From the NCBI RefSeq assembly GCF_003121405.1, contig NZ_QBUY01000042.1:1-64000 (forward strand): a DNA stretch of 64,000 bases. The letters run 5' to 3'. The notes under the pieces are model-generated. The model was not told the DNA's origin. It searched no databases and saw only the letters and a list, made by a program, of their open reading frames with translations. The number at the start of each line of letters is the position of its first letter. Within the stretch, counting starts at the first letter, position 1. The stretch comes from Paraburkholderia sp. C35. GTDB taxonomy: Bacteria > Pseudomonadota > Gammaproteobacteria > Burkholderiales > Burkholderiaceae. The position numbers and the translations under genes are program-made. This document shows, piece after piece, positions 51,789 to 60,331 of this stretch.

Positions 51789-52490
51789 TCACCCTACCTG
51801 ATTCAGTTCGAAGACCATATCGACGGCGCTGCCGTTCCAGTTGTATTCCAGATACGCGGCGTGATGGCAGTCGCGCAGCAACGTCGTCCTGAACGCGGCG
51901 AGACACGCGCCGCCCGCATCCCTCACCGACGGATACACGATGCCCGGCGCGCCCCCTTCGCGGGCCGCGCGGCCGAGCGCCTGGCCCGGCGTGTAATCGT
52001 TCGGCGACAACACGGATGGATCGGCTGCATCCGCGCCGCACAGGTCCACTACCTCGCCTTGCGCGATAACCGTGTAAAGACGCATCTGCTGGCGCATCGG
52101 CGGTTCCTGCGTGGCGGCGAGGAAGAGGCCCGAGTGAAAGCGCGTCTCGGCGATGGCGGTTTCCCGCGAGCGCGCGCAGTAGAAGACGCCGTAGGTGCCG
52201 TCCGAGAAGCGGCTGCCTTGCGGATTCAGATGCGTGAGCGCGGCCATGATCGGCCCGTAGCCGGGACCGAAGCGCCGTTCTTCGCGCGGCACGAGATCGA
52301 GATCGCCGACTTCGGTGCGCACGCGATCGTTGGTCATCGCTTCGAGTGCGTAGAGCGCTTCGAAGTCTTCCGGCGACGCGACACGGTCGAACAGATTGAC
52401 AGCGGGAAAACGCGTCGGAATCACGCGGAACGCAGGTGTCCAGGCGAGCGGCGTGGCGCGCCAGCGGTCTTGCCAGTTCAGTTCAGTCAC
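51789..52490 (-). CDS. RES-domain toxin
   Basis: A 233-aa RES-family protein. Typical residues are seen: FRVIPTRFP, then GSRFSDGTYGVFYCARSRETAIAETRFH, and a late PGIVYPSVRDAGG. RES toxins degrade or ADP-ribosylate with NAD+ and halt growth. The start is GTG overlapping the antitoxin stop (GTGA), so the pair is translationally coupled. The family is also called ParT or MbcT-like. Confidence 0.88.
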   Translation of the reverse strand: MTELNWQDRWRATPLAWTPAFRVIPTRFPAVNLFDRVASPEDFEALYALEAMTNDRVRTEVGDLDLVPREERRFGPGYGPIMAALTHLNPQGSRFSDGTYGVFYCARSRETAIAETRFHSGLFLAATQEPPMRQQMRLYTVIAQGEVVDLCGADAADPSVLSPNDYTPGQALGRAAREGGAPGIVYPSVRDAGGACLAAFRTTLLRDCHHAAYLEYNWNGSAVDMVFELNQVG

Positions 52491-52924
52491 GCCCAGCCGC
52501 CTCGCATCGCGTCGAGATACTGGCGCACGGCCACGAGATCGCTGATGTTGCCTGCCAGCATGCGGTCGAGCGCGCGGCGGCCGCCGAACGGTGGCGCGCT
52601 GTTGGGACGCTTGATCCAGCTATCGGCGGCGGCGGGTTGCGGCAGCAGGATTTGCAGCGCCTTGTAAATGCCGAGCAGCAGCGACAGCCGCTCCAGCGTG
52701 TCGCGGCCAAGGCGGGCGGATTGCGGGGTTTTCTTCCACTGGAAGAAGGTCGATCGGCCGGGTGAGCCGAGCAGGACGATCTGCTCGTCGGTGCTCAATT
52801 CCCAGGCGTTGGCGATGTTGAAGAACGCGCGCAGACCGGCGGCGGACATGTCCGCCATCGACGGTTCGGCGGGTGCTTGTCGCAGCGGTCGTTCGGCGCT
52901 CGAGTAGTGGGCGGCGGAAGACAT
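52487..52924 (-). CDS. Xre/MbcA/ParS-type antitoxin
   Basis: A 145-aa partner of the RES toxin. The N-terminal half has a helix-turn-helix-like region (LSTDEQIVLLGSPGRSTFFQWKK). The C-terminal DUF2384/MbcA-like part has DTLERLSLLLGIYKALQILLPQPAAADSWIKRPNSAPPFGGRRALDRML, which blocks the toxin's NAD site in characterised pairs. The start MSSAAHYSSAERP has CAGGA 8 bases upstream. An AT-rich imperfect palindrome lies just upstream and could be its operator. Confidence 0.9.
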   Translation of the reverse strand: MSSAAHYSSAERPLRQAPAEPSMADMSAAGLRAFFNIANAWELSTDEQIVLLGSPGRSTFFQWKKTPQSARLGRDTLERLSLLLGIYKALQILLPQPAAADSWIKRPNSAPPFGGRRALDRMLAGNISDLVAVRQYLDAMRGGWA

Positions 52925-52956
52925 GATTGGAGTCCTGAGTTGAACTTTTTTCACAT

Positions 52957-52978
52957 ATTAGTCTATATATGGATTAAT
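52957..52978 (-). promoter_or_regulatory. Possible operator of the RES/Xre pair
   Basis: An AT-rich imperfect dyad, ATTAGTC-TATATAT-GGATTAAT, 32 bases upstream of the antitoxin ATG and in the promoter position. Many type II antitoxins bind such sites for autoregulation; here it is inferred. Confidence 0.35.
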
Positions 52979-53028
52979 GCAAGATGACTTGTATAATCCG
53001 TGCCTCGAGTTTTTGCACGGAGACGGCG

Positions 53029-53388
53029 GTGTTGCTGCGTTCGAAGGTGTGGGTGATGGTTGGGTTGTTGTGCGCGTCGACGATGGCGCGCGCGGAATAC
53101 AAGGAAGTGTGGAATCCGCCGGAGGCTGCGCGGACGGTCCGGCACAGCGCGCATGCAACGAAGAGTGCGAGTTACTCGAAGCCTGTGCCGCATGCGAAGG
53201 CTGCGGCGAAATCCGTTGCATCGACGAAGCCGAAGCCCGGCAAGGCGAAGGTCGCTGCAAATAAACCGGCTCCTGTGCACGCGAAACACGTCGAAGCCGC
53301 TGCGAAACCACATCCTGTCGCGCAAAACAACACGAACCAAGCCGCCAGCGCGCAGCCGCCGCGCGAACTTCCGCCCATCCTCCACTAA
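53029..53388 (+). CDS. Small exported Lys/Ala/Pro-rich hypothetical protein
   Basis: A 119-aa protein. The N-terminus MLLRSKVWVMVGLLCASTMARA is a signal peptide with a likely cut after ARA. The mature part begins EYKEVWNPPEAARTVRH and then becomes a disordered Lys/Ala/Pro/His-rich tail ending QPPRELPPILH. It has low complexity and no recognisable domain; similar small periplasmic proteins with EYKxVWNPPEA occur in Burkholderia, from memory. The start chosen is GTG at 53029 with GGAGA upstream; an ATG at 52984 is the alternative. Confidence 0.65.
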   Translation: MLLRSKVWVMVGLLCASTMARAEYKEVWNPPEAARTVRHSAHATKSASYSKPVPHAKAAAKSVASTKPKPGKAKVAANKPAPVHAKHVEAAAKPHPVAQNNTNQAASAQPPRELPPILH

Positions 53389-53392
53389 CGCG

Positions 53393-54244
53393 TTATTGGG
53401 CGCTCAGGCCATTCGTCACGAGCCGCAGCGACTCGATCGAACGCGCATCGCGCACGCGCGAATGCAGCGTCACGCGCGATTCCGGCAACGGCGGCAGGCC
53501 GAGCCGCGCGCCTGAATCGACGAGACCGCGCGGTGCGACACGCCTTGCCAGCGGCGACACGGCGAGTCCCGCCGCAGCCGCCGCGCCGACCGCCAGCACG
53601 CTGCCGCCCACGAATGCCCCGCGCCACGCGATGCCCGCACTATCGAGCATGCGCACCGCCACGCCGCGCACGTTGCACGGTGAGGCGAGCAGCGCGAGCG
53701 GCAGCGGCTCGCCCGTCCGCGGCTGCCATTCGGGCGTCGCGAGCCACGACAGCGGCTCAGTGAACAGCAACTGACCGACTTCGCGCGGGATATCGTCGGG
53801 TTCGGAGCGCACCACCACGGCGTCGAGCCGCCGTTCGTCGAACTGCTGCAGTAACGCCGACGACAACCCCATGTGCAACTCCAGCACCAGTCCTGGATCG
53901 TGTGCATTCACGCGCGCCAATAGCGCCGCGAGGTCGACGCCCGCGACGTGCTCGCTCAAGCCCAGCACCAGACGGCGCCGGTCGGCGGACAACGCGCCGA
54001 GCGCGCGGTCGTGCGCGCCCAGCAGTTCGCGCGCGCCGTCGAGAAACGCCTGACCGTGTTCCGACAGCCGCACGACGCGCGGCGTGCGCTCCAGCAGAGG
54101 CTTGCCTAGATGGGCTTCCAGCCGCTTCAGCTTGAGGCTGACGGCGGATTGCGTGGTATCGAGGGCATCGGCGGCGCGAGTGAAGCTGCGCAGATCGGCG
54201 ACCAGTACGAAGGCCCGCACGGCATCGAGATCGAGTACTTTCAT
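53393..54244 (-). CDS. LysR-family transcriptional regulator
   Basis: A 283-aa regulator with the LysR winged HTH at 1-60 (LDAVRAFVLVADLRSFTRAADALDTTQSAVSLKLKRLE) and a periplasmic-binding-like effector domain behind it (HVAGVDLAALLARVNAHDPGLVLELHMG). It is transcribed away from the tautomerase gene, whose start is 99 bases away, so it probably controls that gene and itself. The 16-codon longer frame upstream is unlikely. Confidence 0.93.
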   Translation of the reverse strand: MKVLDLDAVRAFVLVADLRSFTRAADALDTTQSAVSLKLKRLEAHLGKPLLERTPRVVRLSEHGQAFLDGARELLGAHDRALGALSADRRRLVLGLSEHVAGVDLAALLARVNAHDPGLVLELHMGLSSALLQQFDERRLDAVVVRSEPDDIPREVGQLLFTEPLSWLATPEWQPRTGEPLPLALLASPCNVRGVAVRMLDSAGIAWRGAFVGGSVLAVGAAAAAGLAVSPLARRVAPRGLVDSGARLGLPPLPESRVTLHSRVRDARSIESLRLVTNGLSAQ

Positions 54245-54342
54245 TTCAGATCGAAATAGATGAAATATCCAGCTATGTCTGTTTATTATCATAGGCGCGA
54301 ACTACTCTGAATGCACTTTCTCTTCATTCACAGGAGTTCGAC

Positions 54343-54726
54343 ATGCCTCTCACCCGCATCGCAGTTCGCGCCGGCAAGTCCGCTGAATATCGCCGGGCGC
54401 TCACGCAAGGTATCCAGCGCGCGCTGGTCGCCGAGTTCAACGTGCCGGAAGACGACATCTTCATGGCCATCACCGAACACGACGAAAGCAACCTCGTCTA
54501 TGACCGCCGCTACCTCGGCATCGAGCGCAGCGACGATTTCGTGATGATCCAGCTCACGGTCACCAACTCGCGCACGCAGGAGCAGAAGAAGGCGCTCTAC
54601 GCACGCATCGCCGATAACCTCGCCGAGCATCCCGGCGTGCGGCGCGAAGATGTGTTCATCAATCTCGTTGAAGTGCTGAAGGAGAACTGGTCGTTCGGCA
54701 ATGGCATTGCGCAGTACGCGCTTTGA
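54343..54726 (+). CDS. Tautomerase-family protein
   Basis: A 127-aa protein beginning MPLTRIAVRAGKS, with Pro after the removable Met as in tautomerases of the 4-oxalocrotonate/MIF superfamily, where Pro1 is the catalytic base. The length and RALVAEFNVPEDDIFMAITEH fit the two-module MIF-like Tautomerase_2 group. The substrate is unknown. It is divergent from a LysR regulator. An AGGAG site lies 7 bases before the ATG. Confidence 0.85.
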   Translation: MPLTRIAVRAGKSAEYRRALTQGIQRALVAEFNVPEDDIFMAITEHDESNLVYDRRYLGIERSDDFVMIQLTVTNSRTQEQKKALYARIADNLAEHPGVRREDVFINLVEVLKENWSFGNGIAQYAL

Positions 54727-54824
54727 GCGTGCTGCAAAGGCTCGCGTGCGTCGGGTTTGCGGAAAGTGCGTCGCTATAATGGATTGCACTTTCCTCCGTT
54801 CTTCAGCCCACGCGCACGCGAGCC

Positions 54825-55655
54825 ATGACAACCGATAACAACGACGCATCTCCCGATTCCCTGCAGTTTGGCGGCTCAGTCTGGTTCCGTTCCGGCGAGC
54901 AGGCGCTCGGCGGCGCACAACGCATTGCGCTGCTCGCTGCAATCGGCGAAACAGGTTCGATCACGGGCGGAGCGAAAGCGATCGGCATGAGCTACAAGGC
55001 TGCGTGGGACGCCGTCGACGCGATGAACAACCTCGCGGGCGAAACCCTCGTGATCCGCTCGACGGGCGGCAAGGGCGGCGGCGGCACGACGCTCACGCCG
55101 CGCGCGCTGACGCTGATCGACACGTTTCGGGCCGTCGAGCGTGAGCATCGGCTGTTTCTGGAACGCGCGGGCGCGGCGGTCGCCGGTTTCTCCGATGACT
55201 GGCAACTGATTGGCCGCATCGGCATGAAGACGAGTGCGCGTAATCAGTGGTACGGCAAGGTCAGCGCGATCCAGCGCGGCACCGTCAATGATGAAGTTGC
55301 GCTGACGTTGCCTGGCGGGCAACCGGTGGTCGCAGTCGTCACGCACGAAAGTACCGAGACGCTCGGGCTTGCGGTGGGCGCTGAAGCCGTGGCACTGGTG
55401 AAGGCGTCGTCGGTCTTGCTGGTCGCCGACGATGGCGCGGCGGACCGGCTATCGACGCGCAACCGCCTGCGCGGCACGGTGTCGGCGGTGCAGCTTGGCG
55501 CGGTCAATGCGGAAGTGTCGTTGACGCTCGAAGGCGGCGCGGTCGTGACTGCTGTCGTGACGAACGAAAGCGTGTCGGAACTGGGCGTGGCAGAAGGGCA
55601 GCCGCTCGTGGCCGCGTTCAAGGCATCGAGCGTGATTCTGGGTGTGACGGCCTGA
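54825..55655 (+). CDS. modE: Molybdate-responsive regulator ModE
   Basis: A 276-aa protein. The N-terminal winged HTH includes LLAAIGETGSITGGAKAIGMSYKAAWDAVDAMN, the ModE DNA-binding helix. Two C-terminal Mop/TOBE domains start near residues 140 (SARNQWYGKVSAIQRGTVNDEV) and 212 (RNRLRGTVSAVQLGAVNAEV); these bind molybdate or tungstate. It is convergent with modC and probably represses modABC when molybdate is plentiful. Confidence 0.93.
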   Translation: MTTDNNDASPDSLQFGGSVWFRSGEQALGGAQRIALLAAIGETGSITGGAKAIGMSYKAAWDAVDAMNNLAGETLVIRSTGGKGGGGTTLTPRALTLIDTFRAVEREHRLFLERAGAAVAGFSDDWQLIGRIGMKTSARNQWYGKVSAIQRGTVNDEVALTLPGGQPVVAVVTHESTETLGLAVGAEAVALVKASSVLLVADDGAADRLSTRNRLRGTVSAVQLGAVNAEVSLTLEGGAVVTAVVTNESVSELGVAEGQPLVAAFKASSVILGVTA

Positions 55656-55665
55656 GCATCTTTCG

Positions 55666-56367
55666 TTACGACACCGTGCGCGGATAACCCTTGAACGGCG
55701 CGCCTTCGCGCACGCTGCCGTCGTAGACCTGCACGACCTGATCGCCGAATGCGGCGACATCGTCGGGATCGTGCGTGATCAACAGCATCGGAATATCAAG
55801 CCGCGTTTGCAGATCCGACAGTTCGCGCCGCATGCGCGCGCGCAACGCGTGATCGAGCGCGGAAAACGGCTCATCGAGCAGCAAAAGCTTAGGATGCGCA
55901 ACCAGCGCACGCGCCAGCGCCACCCGCTGCTTCTGTCCGCCCGAAAGCTGCGTGGGATGCTGCCCGGCGACGGCTTTAAGATCGAGCGCATCGAGCCAGT
56001 AATCGATCTGCGGGTGCACGAAACGCCGCCCCGGGTTCAGCCAGCCTTTGTGCATGCCGAAGCCGATGTTCTGCCGCACGTTCAGATGCGGAAATAGCGC
56101 GTAGTCCTGAAACAGATACGCGAGTTGCCGCGCTTGCGGTTTCTGGTCGATGCCGCGCGCGCTGTCGAACAGCGCGTCGCCGTGCAGCACGATCGAGCCT
56201 TCGTCGGGACGCAGCAGGCCTGCGATTGCCTGCAGCGTCAGGGTCTTGCCCGAACCTGACGGCCCGAACAGCACCATCCGGTGCGCGCTGGCCGTGAACG
56301 ACACGTTGAGCGTGAACTCGCGCTCGGCCGTGCGCAGCGTTTTGCGGATATCGACGGTGAGCGGCAT
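55666..56367 (-). CDS. modC: Molybdate ABC transporter ATP-binding protein
   Basis: A 233-aa ATPase with Walker A FGPSGSGKTLTLQAIAG (near residue 34), signature LSGGQKQRVALARAL, Walker B LLLLDEPFSALD and the switch His in LLITHDPDDVAAF. It lacks the C-terminal Mop domain that longer ModC proteins carry, so it is at the short end of the family. It starts one base after the modB stop. Confidence 0.92.
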   Translation of the reverse strand: MPLTVDIRKTLRTAEREFTLNVSFTASAHRMVLFGPSGSGKTLTLQAIAGLLRPDEGSIVLHGDALFDSARGIDQKPQARQLAYLFQDYALFPHLNVRQNIGFGMHKGWLNPGRRFVHPQIDYWLDALDLKAVAGQHPTQLSGGQKQRVALARALVAHPKLLLLDEPFSALDHALRARMRRELSDLQTRLDIPMLLITHDPDDVAAFGDQVVQVYDGSVREGAPFKGYPRTVS

Positions 56368-56368
56368 G

Positions 56369-57043
56369 TCAGCGGGACGTCATCAGCGAATGCTGCGGCA
56401 CGAGGCGCCCCGCGAGCACGAGAATCACGACGCAGGTGACAGACGTCACCAGCACGAGGAAATTGGCCGTGCTGTCGTCGCCGGCCTGCACGGCGGCGTA
56501 GACGGCCACCGACAGCGTCTGCGTGCGGCCCGGCAGATTGCCCGCGATCATCAGCGTGGCGCCGAACTCGCCGAGCGCGCGCGCGAACGCGAGCAGTGCG
56601 CCCGCGAGAATGCCGCGCGACGCGAGCGGCAGCGTCACGCGAAAGAAGATCGCGGCTTCGCTGATGCCGAGCGTGCGTGCCGCGCGCTCCAGTTGCGGAT
56701 CGACGGATTCGAAGGCGGCGCGCGCCGACTTCAGCACCAGCGGAAACGCCACCACCATCGACGCGATCACCGCGCCCTGCCACGTGAACACCAGCTGGAT
56801 ATCGAAGCGGTCGAGCCACGCGCCGAACACGCCGCGCCGGCCCAGCAGCACCAGCAGGTAATAACCGAGCACCGTGGGCGGCATGACGAGCGGCAGCGTC
56901 AGCAGCGAGTCGATCCAGTCGCGCGCGCTGGAGCGCCAGCGCGCGAGGCCGAAGCCTGCCGCGACGCCGAACACGATGTTCAGCGCCGTCGCCCAGCCCG
57001 CGACCTTCAGCGACAGCATCAGCGGAATCCAGGCCTGTTGCAT
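56369..57043 (-). CDS. modB: Molybdate ABC transporter permease
   Basis: A 224-aa inner-membrane permease with five to six helices. The ABC permease EAA loop is RAAFESVDPQLERAARTLGISEAAIFFRVTLPLA. It lies between modA and modC and forms the channel of the importer. Confidence 0.93.
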   Translation of the reverse strand: MQQAWIPLMLSLKVAGWATALNIVFGVAAGFGLARWRSSARDWIDSLLTLPLVMPPTVLGYYLLVLLGRRGVFGAWLDRFDIQLVFTWQGAVIASMVVAFPLVLKSARAAFESVDPQLERAARTLGISEAAIFFRVTLPLASRGILAGALLAFARALGEFGATLMIAGNLPGRTQTLSVAVYAAVQAGDDSTANFLVLVTSVTCVVILVLAGRLVPQHSLMTSR

Positions 57044-57077
57044 GATCTCGGCTTCGCGTTTTCTGTTGCTGGCTGGC

Positions 57078-57857
57078 TTAGTGCGCCGGCTTGAATCCGT
57101 TCTTCGCGAGCACCGCCTGGCCTGCCGGCGACAGCACGAACGAGATGAACGATTGCGCGTCGGCGGCGTGCTTGCTGCCTTCGACTTCCGCGATCGGATA
57201 GGTGATCGGCGTGGTGGTCGGCACCGTCAGCGCGACCTTGACCTTGTCGGCCATCACGGCGGCGTCGGTACCGAACACGAAGCCGGCGTCGACTTCGCCG
57301 CGTGCCACGTAATCGAGGCTCTGACGCACATTCGACGCGAGCACGCCCTTCGCGCTGACCGCGTCCCACACGTTAGCCGCCTTCAGCGCGCCTTCCGTGT
57401 AACGGCCGACAGGCACGAATGCCGGGTCGCCGTAAGCGATGCGCTTGACGCTTGCCGCCGTCAGTTCATTCAGGTTCGACGGCGCGAGCTTGCTGTCCGT
57501 CGGCACGATCAGCACCAGCGAGTTGGCGGCGAAGTCCTTGCGCGTGGACGGCACGATCACCTTCTGCTCGGCGGCCTTGTCCATTGCCTTTTGATCGGCG
57601 GAGGCGAACACGTCGGCGGGTGCGCCCTTCACGATCTGTTGCATCAGCACATCCGACGCGCCGAAGTTGAACAGCACCTTGGTGCCCGGATGGTCCTTCT
57701 CGTAGGCGTCGCCGACCGCCTTGAACGCGTTGGTCAGGCTCGCGGCCGCGGACACGACGAGCTCATCGGCGTGCGCCTGCGCGCCGAAGGCAAACGAAAT
57801 CGCGCTCGCGACGAGCAGGGCAGGTTTCAGAAAGCGGGTCATCGACGGGAAGGACAT
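57078..57857 (-). CDS. modA: Molybdate-binding periplasmic protein
   Basis: A 259-aa binding protein. Signal peptide about 1-30 (LLVASAISFAFGAQAHA), then ELVVSAAASLTNAFKAVGDAYEKDHPG, the typical ModA start. YGDPAFVPVGRYTEGAL and VFGTDAAVM are further family marks. Starts at 57857, 57842 or 57902 are possible. 57902 is unlikely because a ModE-box-like sequence lies just upstream of it, where the promoter should be. First gene of modABC. Confidence 0.9.
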   Translation of the reverse strand: MSFPSMTRFLKPALLVASAISFAFGAQAHADELVVSAAASLTNAFKAVGDAYEKDHPGTKVLFNFGASDVLMQQIVKGAPADVFASADQKAMDKAAEQKVIVPSTRKDFAANSLVLIVPTDSKLAPSNLNELTAASVKRIAYGDPAFVPVGRYTEGALKAANVWDAVSAKGVLASNVRQSLDYVARGEVDAGFVFGTDAAVMADKVKVALTVPTTTPITYPIAEVEGSKHAADAQSFISFVLSPAGQAVLAKNGFKPAH

Positions 57858-57902
57858 GGGAAGTGAGCGCCGGGGCGGCTGCAAGGAAGTTGAAAACGCC
57901 AT

Positions 57903-57926
57903 CGTAATATATGCAGGGTTACAGCG
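57903..57926 (-). promoter_or_regulatory. ModE-box-like sequence upstream of modA
   Basis: A 24-base site with half-sites CGTAATAT and TTACAGCG, the same length and partly the same bases as the E. coli modA ModE site (CGTTATAT...ACATAACG). It lies 46 bases upstream of the chosen modA start, with modE nearby. Confidence 0.5.
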
Positions 57927-57974
57927 GTCGATATGTTGAACATGCTGCACGAAAGATGGCTATTTTCGTGTGAT

Positions 57975-58706
57975 TTATGCGTCAGAATCGGGTAATGGCA
58001 TCGCGACGTTGCGCGTTTTCTGCATGGGCGCGATCGGCGCGACGGGTGCGGCGGGCGAACCGGGGGTGATGGCGTTGCGCAGCGCCTTCCAGCGGGCGCG
58101 CACGAACGGGTGGTCATGACCGGAGACTTTCAGCGCGATATGCGTGACCCAGCGCTGTGTCGGCAGATGCACGCGATGCAGGCCGAGCGTGAGCACCATC
58201 AGGCTCAACACGACGGGGACGACGGGCAAGCGCCCCGGCGGCGTCGCGTGCCACGCGATACGCACGAACACCACCGCCGTCAACGCGCCGACAACGCAGC
58301 CCGTGATCGCTTCAGACGGCGAATGCGCCTCGATGACGACGCGCGAGAAACCGACCAGCGCGCCACCGAGCAGCGCGAGCGTGACGCCTGCTACACGCAC
58401 GGCGGGCGGCGCGGGCAGCAATACCAGCAAGGCGGCGACGGGGAAGACCGCCGTGGCGAGCATCGCGTGCCCGCTCAGACCCGTGAAGTCCCAGACGCGC
58501 ACGCCGACACCCCAACCGAGAAACGCGATCTTCGTCGCCGTGACCAGTCCGATCGCCACGCCGAGCAGGATCATCCAGGCGGCGGCGAGCCGCCACGAAT
58601 AGCCGAAGGCGAGCCACAGCGCGATGGCGAAGGCGAGCGGCAGCGTGAGGCCGGCGCCGCCAAAGTTCGTAATCGTTAGCCAGAGGTGGTAGGGCAGAAA
58701 AGGCAT
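57975..58706 (-). CDS. PAP2-family membrane phosphatase
   Basis: A 243-aa protein with about six helices. The start MPFLPYHLWLTITNFGGAGLTLPLAF is typical of small PAP2 proteins. The catalytic blocks are reduced but present: SGHAML (central PSGH-like motif) and SRVVIEAHSPSEAITG (SRxxxxxHxxxD-like, with Ser/Glu after the His instead of the usual Asp). It probably dephosphorylates lipid or polyprenyl phosphates. The C-terminal tail, Pro/Ala rich, is cytoplasmic. Confidence 0.75.
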   Translation of the reverse strand: MPFLPYHLWLTITNFGGAGLTLPLAFAIALWLAFGYSWRLAAAWMILLGVAIGLVTATKIAFLGWGVGVRVWDFTGLSGHAMLATAVFPVAALLVLLPAPPAVRVAGVTLALLGGALVGFSRVVIEAHSPSEAITGCVVGALTAVVFVRIAWHATPPGRLPVVPVVLSLMVLTLGLHRVHLPTQRWVTHIALKVSGHDHPFVRARWKALRNAITPGSPAAPVAPIAPMQKTRNVAMPLPDSDA

Positions 58707-59046
58707 AAGCAATTCGTTTCGACGACATGTGCTGGGCGCTAGCGTGGCTGCCGCCAGTTGATTCATGGTGGCGGGCGACGGTGCCGGACCGGGTAGGACA
58801 TTTCCGGCTCGCGCGTATTCTATAAGTATAGGGGTAGCCGTTCCGATGCAGATCGAAAGGAAAAGCGCGAAAACTGCCAGACGTTAGGACAAATCGGAAA
58901 TCGTCTGATGACAAGCCCGTGACGACGGACTTTTTCCGAAAACGGGCTTGATAGATGTCAGCATCGCCCGAAAATTGATGTTATTGTGCATTGCACAAGT
59001 CTGCCGTTTGGCAGACAGCATTAGTCCCTATTTACGAGAAAATCCT
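58707..59046. other. Intergenic region upstream of the esterase gene
   Basis: 340 bases without a gene. A TATAAGTATAGGGGTA motif (58821-58836) resembles the one upstream of the DUF3563 gene. Closer to the gene, CAAGCCCGT (58912-58920) pairs perfectly with ACGGGCTTG (58942-58950) around a 21-base loop, about 100 bases before the start; it could be a leader hairpin or operator. Confidence 0.45.
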
Positions 59047-60225
59047 ATGCCAAAAAGCTTTACGAAGATCTGGCTAGGCGGTCTGAAACGCCTGTTTGCG
59101 ATCCAGACGGAACACGCCCGCGCCACGGCAAAGCGCACCCCGAAGCGGTCTGCGACGCGGCCGGCAGCCACGGTCGCCAAACCGTCGGCCAAGGTTCGCA
59201 AGACTGCCACGCGCGACGTGCCGCAACGCGGCGCGCGCGAATCGCGCGTGCGTCCGCGCGCCGCTGCCTGGGCGAGCGGTTCGTGGACTCGGTCGTTCCA
59301 TTCCGCGCCGGCTGCGCCCGGCAGCCTTGTCAATCATCTGCAGTACGGGCTCTATCTGCCCGCCGGGAAATCCGTCAAGCACGCTCCGCTGGTCGTGATG
59401 TTGCACGGCTGCCAGCAATCCATCGACGAATTTGCCGAAGGCACGCGCATGAATCTGCTGGCCGATCGCTATGGATTCGCCGTCGTGTATCCGGAGCAGT
59501 CGAAGCACGCCCACGCGCATCGTTGCTGGCATTGGTACGACGATACGGATCGCGCTGGCCGCGCGGAGGCGCGCGCGGTTGTGTCGCTGGTCGACGCGCT
59601 CGTTGAGACGCATGGTTTCGATCCCGAGCGCGTTTATGTCGCGGGAATTTCGGCGGGCGCGGGGCTTACGTCGCTGCTCGCGCTGCACTTTCCGGATCGC
59701 TTCGCCGCGGTCGCGATGCATTCGGGACCGGCGATGGGCGAAGCCCATTCAGGCATCACCGCGATGGACGTGATGCGGCGCGGCACACGCAAGGAGCCCG
59801 TCGCGCTCGTCGATGCCATCGCGGACGTGACCGCCTATCCGGGCATGCCCGCGATCATCATTCAGGGCGACGCCGATCACGTCGTCGCGCCCGCGAACGC
59901 AGAACAGCTGACCGAGCAGTTTCTGCGGCTGAACGGTATCGTCGATGCGCAAGGCGTGCGCAAGGTCGGCGACGTCAAGGAAGACCGCAAGGCGACCGTC
60001 ACCACCCGCGACTACACGCGCGGCGGTCGTCGCGTCGTACGTCTGTGCCGCGTGCAGGGGCTGGGCCATGCGTGGAGCGGCGGCGACGATGCGGTGCCGT
60101 TTCACTCGTCGAAGGGTCCGGATGCGTCCAGTCTGTTGTGGGACTTTTTTCGGCATCAACGCCGGACCGAGTCGGCAAGAGCCGCCAGACGCGCCGCCGA
60201 CGGCGCCCGGCAGCGTGCGGGTTGA
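59047..60225 (+). CDS. PHB depolymerase-type esterase
   Basis: A 392-aa alpha/beta-hydrolase of the LpqC/PHB-depolymerase esterase family. A basic, Arg/Ala/Thr-rich N-terminal part of about 90 residues precedes the catalytic domain. The oxyanion motif is VVMLHGCQQSIDEFA, the nucleophile Ser is in YVAGISAGAGLTS, an Asp candidate is in IIQGDADHVV, and the catalytic His is in GLGHAWSGGD. No clear signal peptide. Substrates may be short-chain polyhydroxyalkanoates or other esters. The start chosen is MPKSFTKIWLGGLKRLF. Confidence 0.88.
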   Translation: MPKSFTKIWLGGLKRLFAIQTEHARATAKRTPKRSATRPAATVAKPSAKVRKTATRDVPQRGARESRVRPRAAAWASGSWTRSFHSAPAAPGSLVNHLQYGLYLPAGKSVKHAPLVVMLHGCQQSIDEFAEGTRMNLLADRYGFAVVYPEQSKHAHAHRCWHWYDDTDRAGRAEARAVVSLVDALVETHGFDPERVYVAGISAGAGLTSLLALHFPDRFAAVAMHSGPAMGEAHSGITAMDVMRRGTRKEPVALVDAIADVTAYPGMPAIIIQGDADHVVAPANAEQLTEQFLRLNGIVDAQGVRKVGDVKEDRKATVTTRDYTRGGRRVVRLCRVQGLGHAWSGGDDAVPFHSSKGPDASSLLWDFFRHQRRTESARAARRAADGARQRAG

Positions 60226-60264
60226 CAAATTGCCACACTTCTAATTTGGCGCTGGTGCATTCCT

Positions 60265-60300
60265 AGGGTTTTCCCTATAATAGGGGTTATCCCTAGGTGT
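60265..60300 (+). promoter_or_regulatory. Promoter with palindromic flank upstream of the DUF3563 gene
   Basis: A perfect -10 TATAAT (60276-60281) is centred in an inverted repeat: CCTAGGG and CCCTAGG flank CCCTATAATAGGGG. No good -35 lies 17 bases upstream, so an activator or operator function is likely. The start codon is 51 bases downstream. Confidence 0.6.
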
Positions 60301-60331
60301 CAGCCACCTAACACCAAATTCGAGGTTCACC

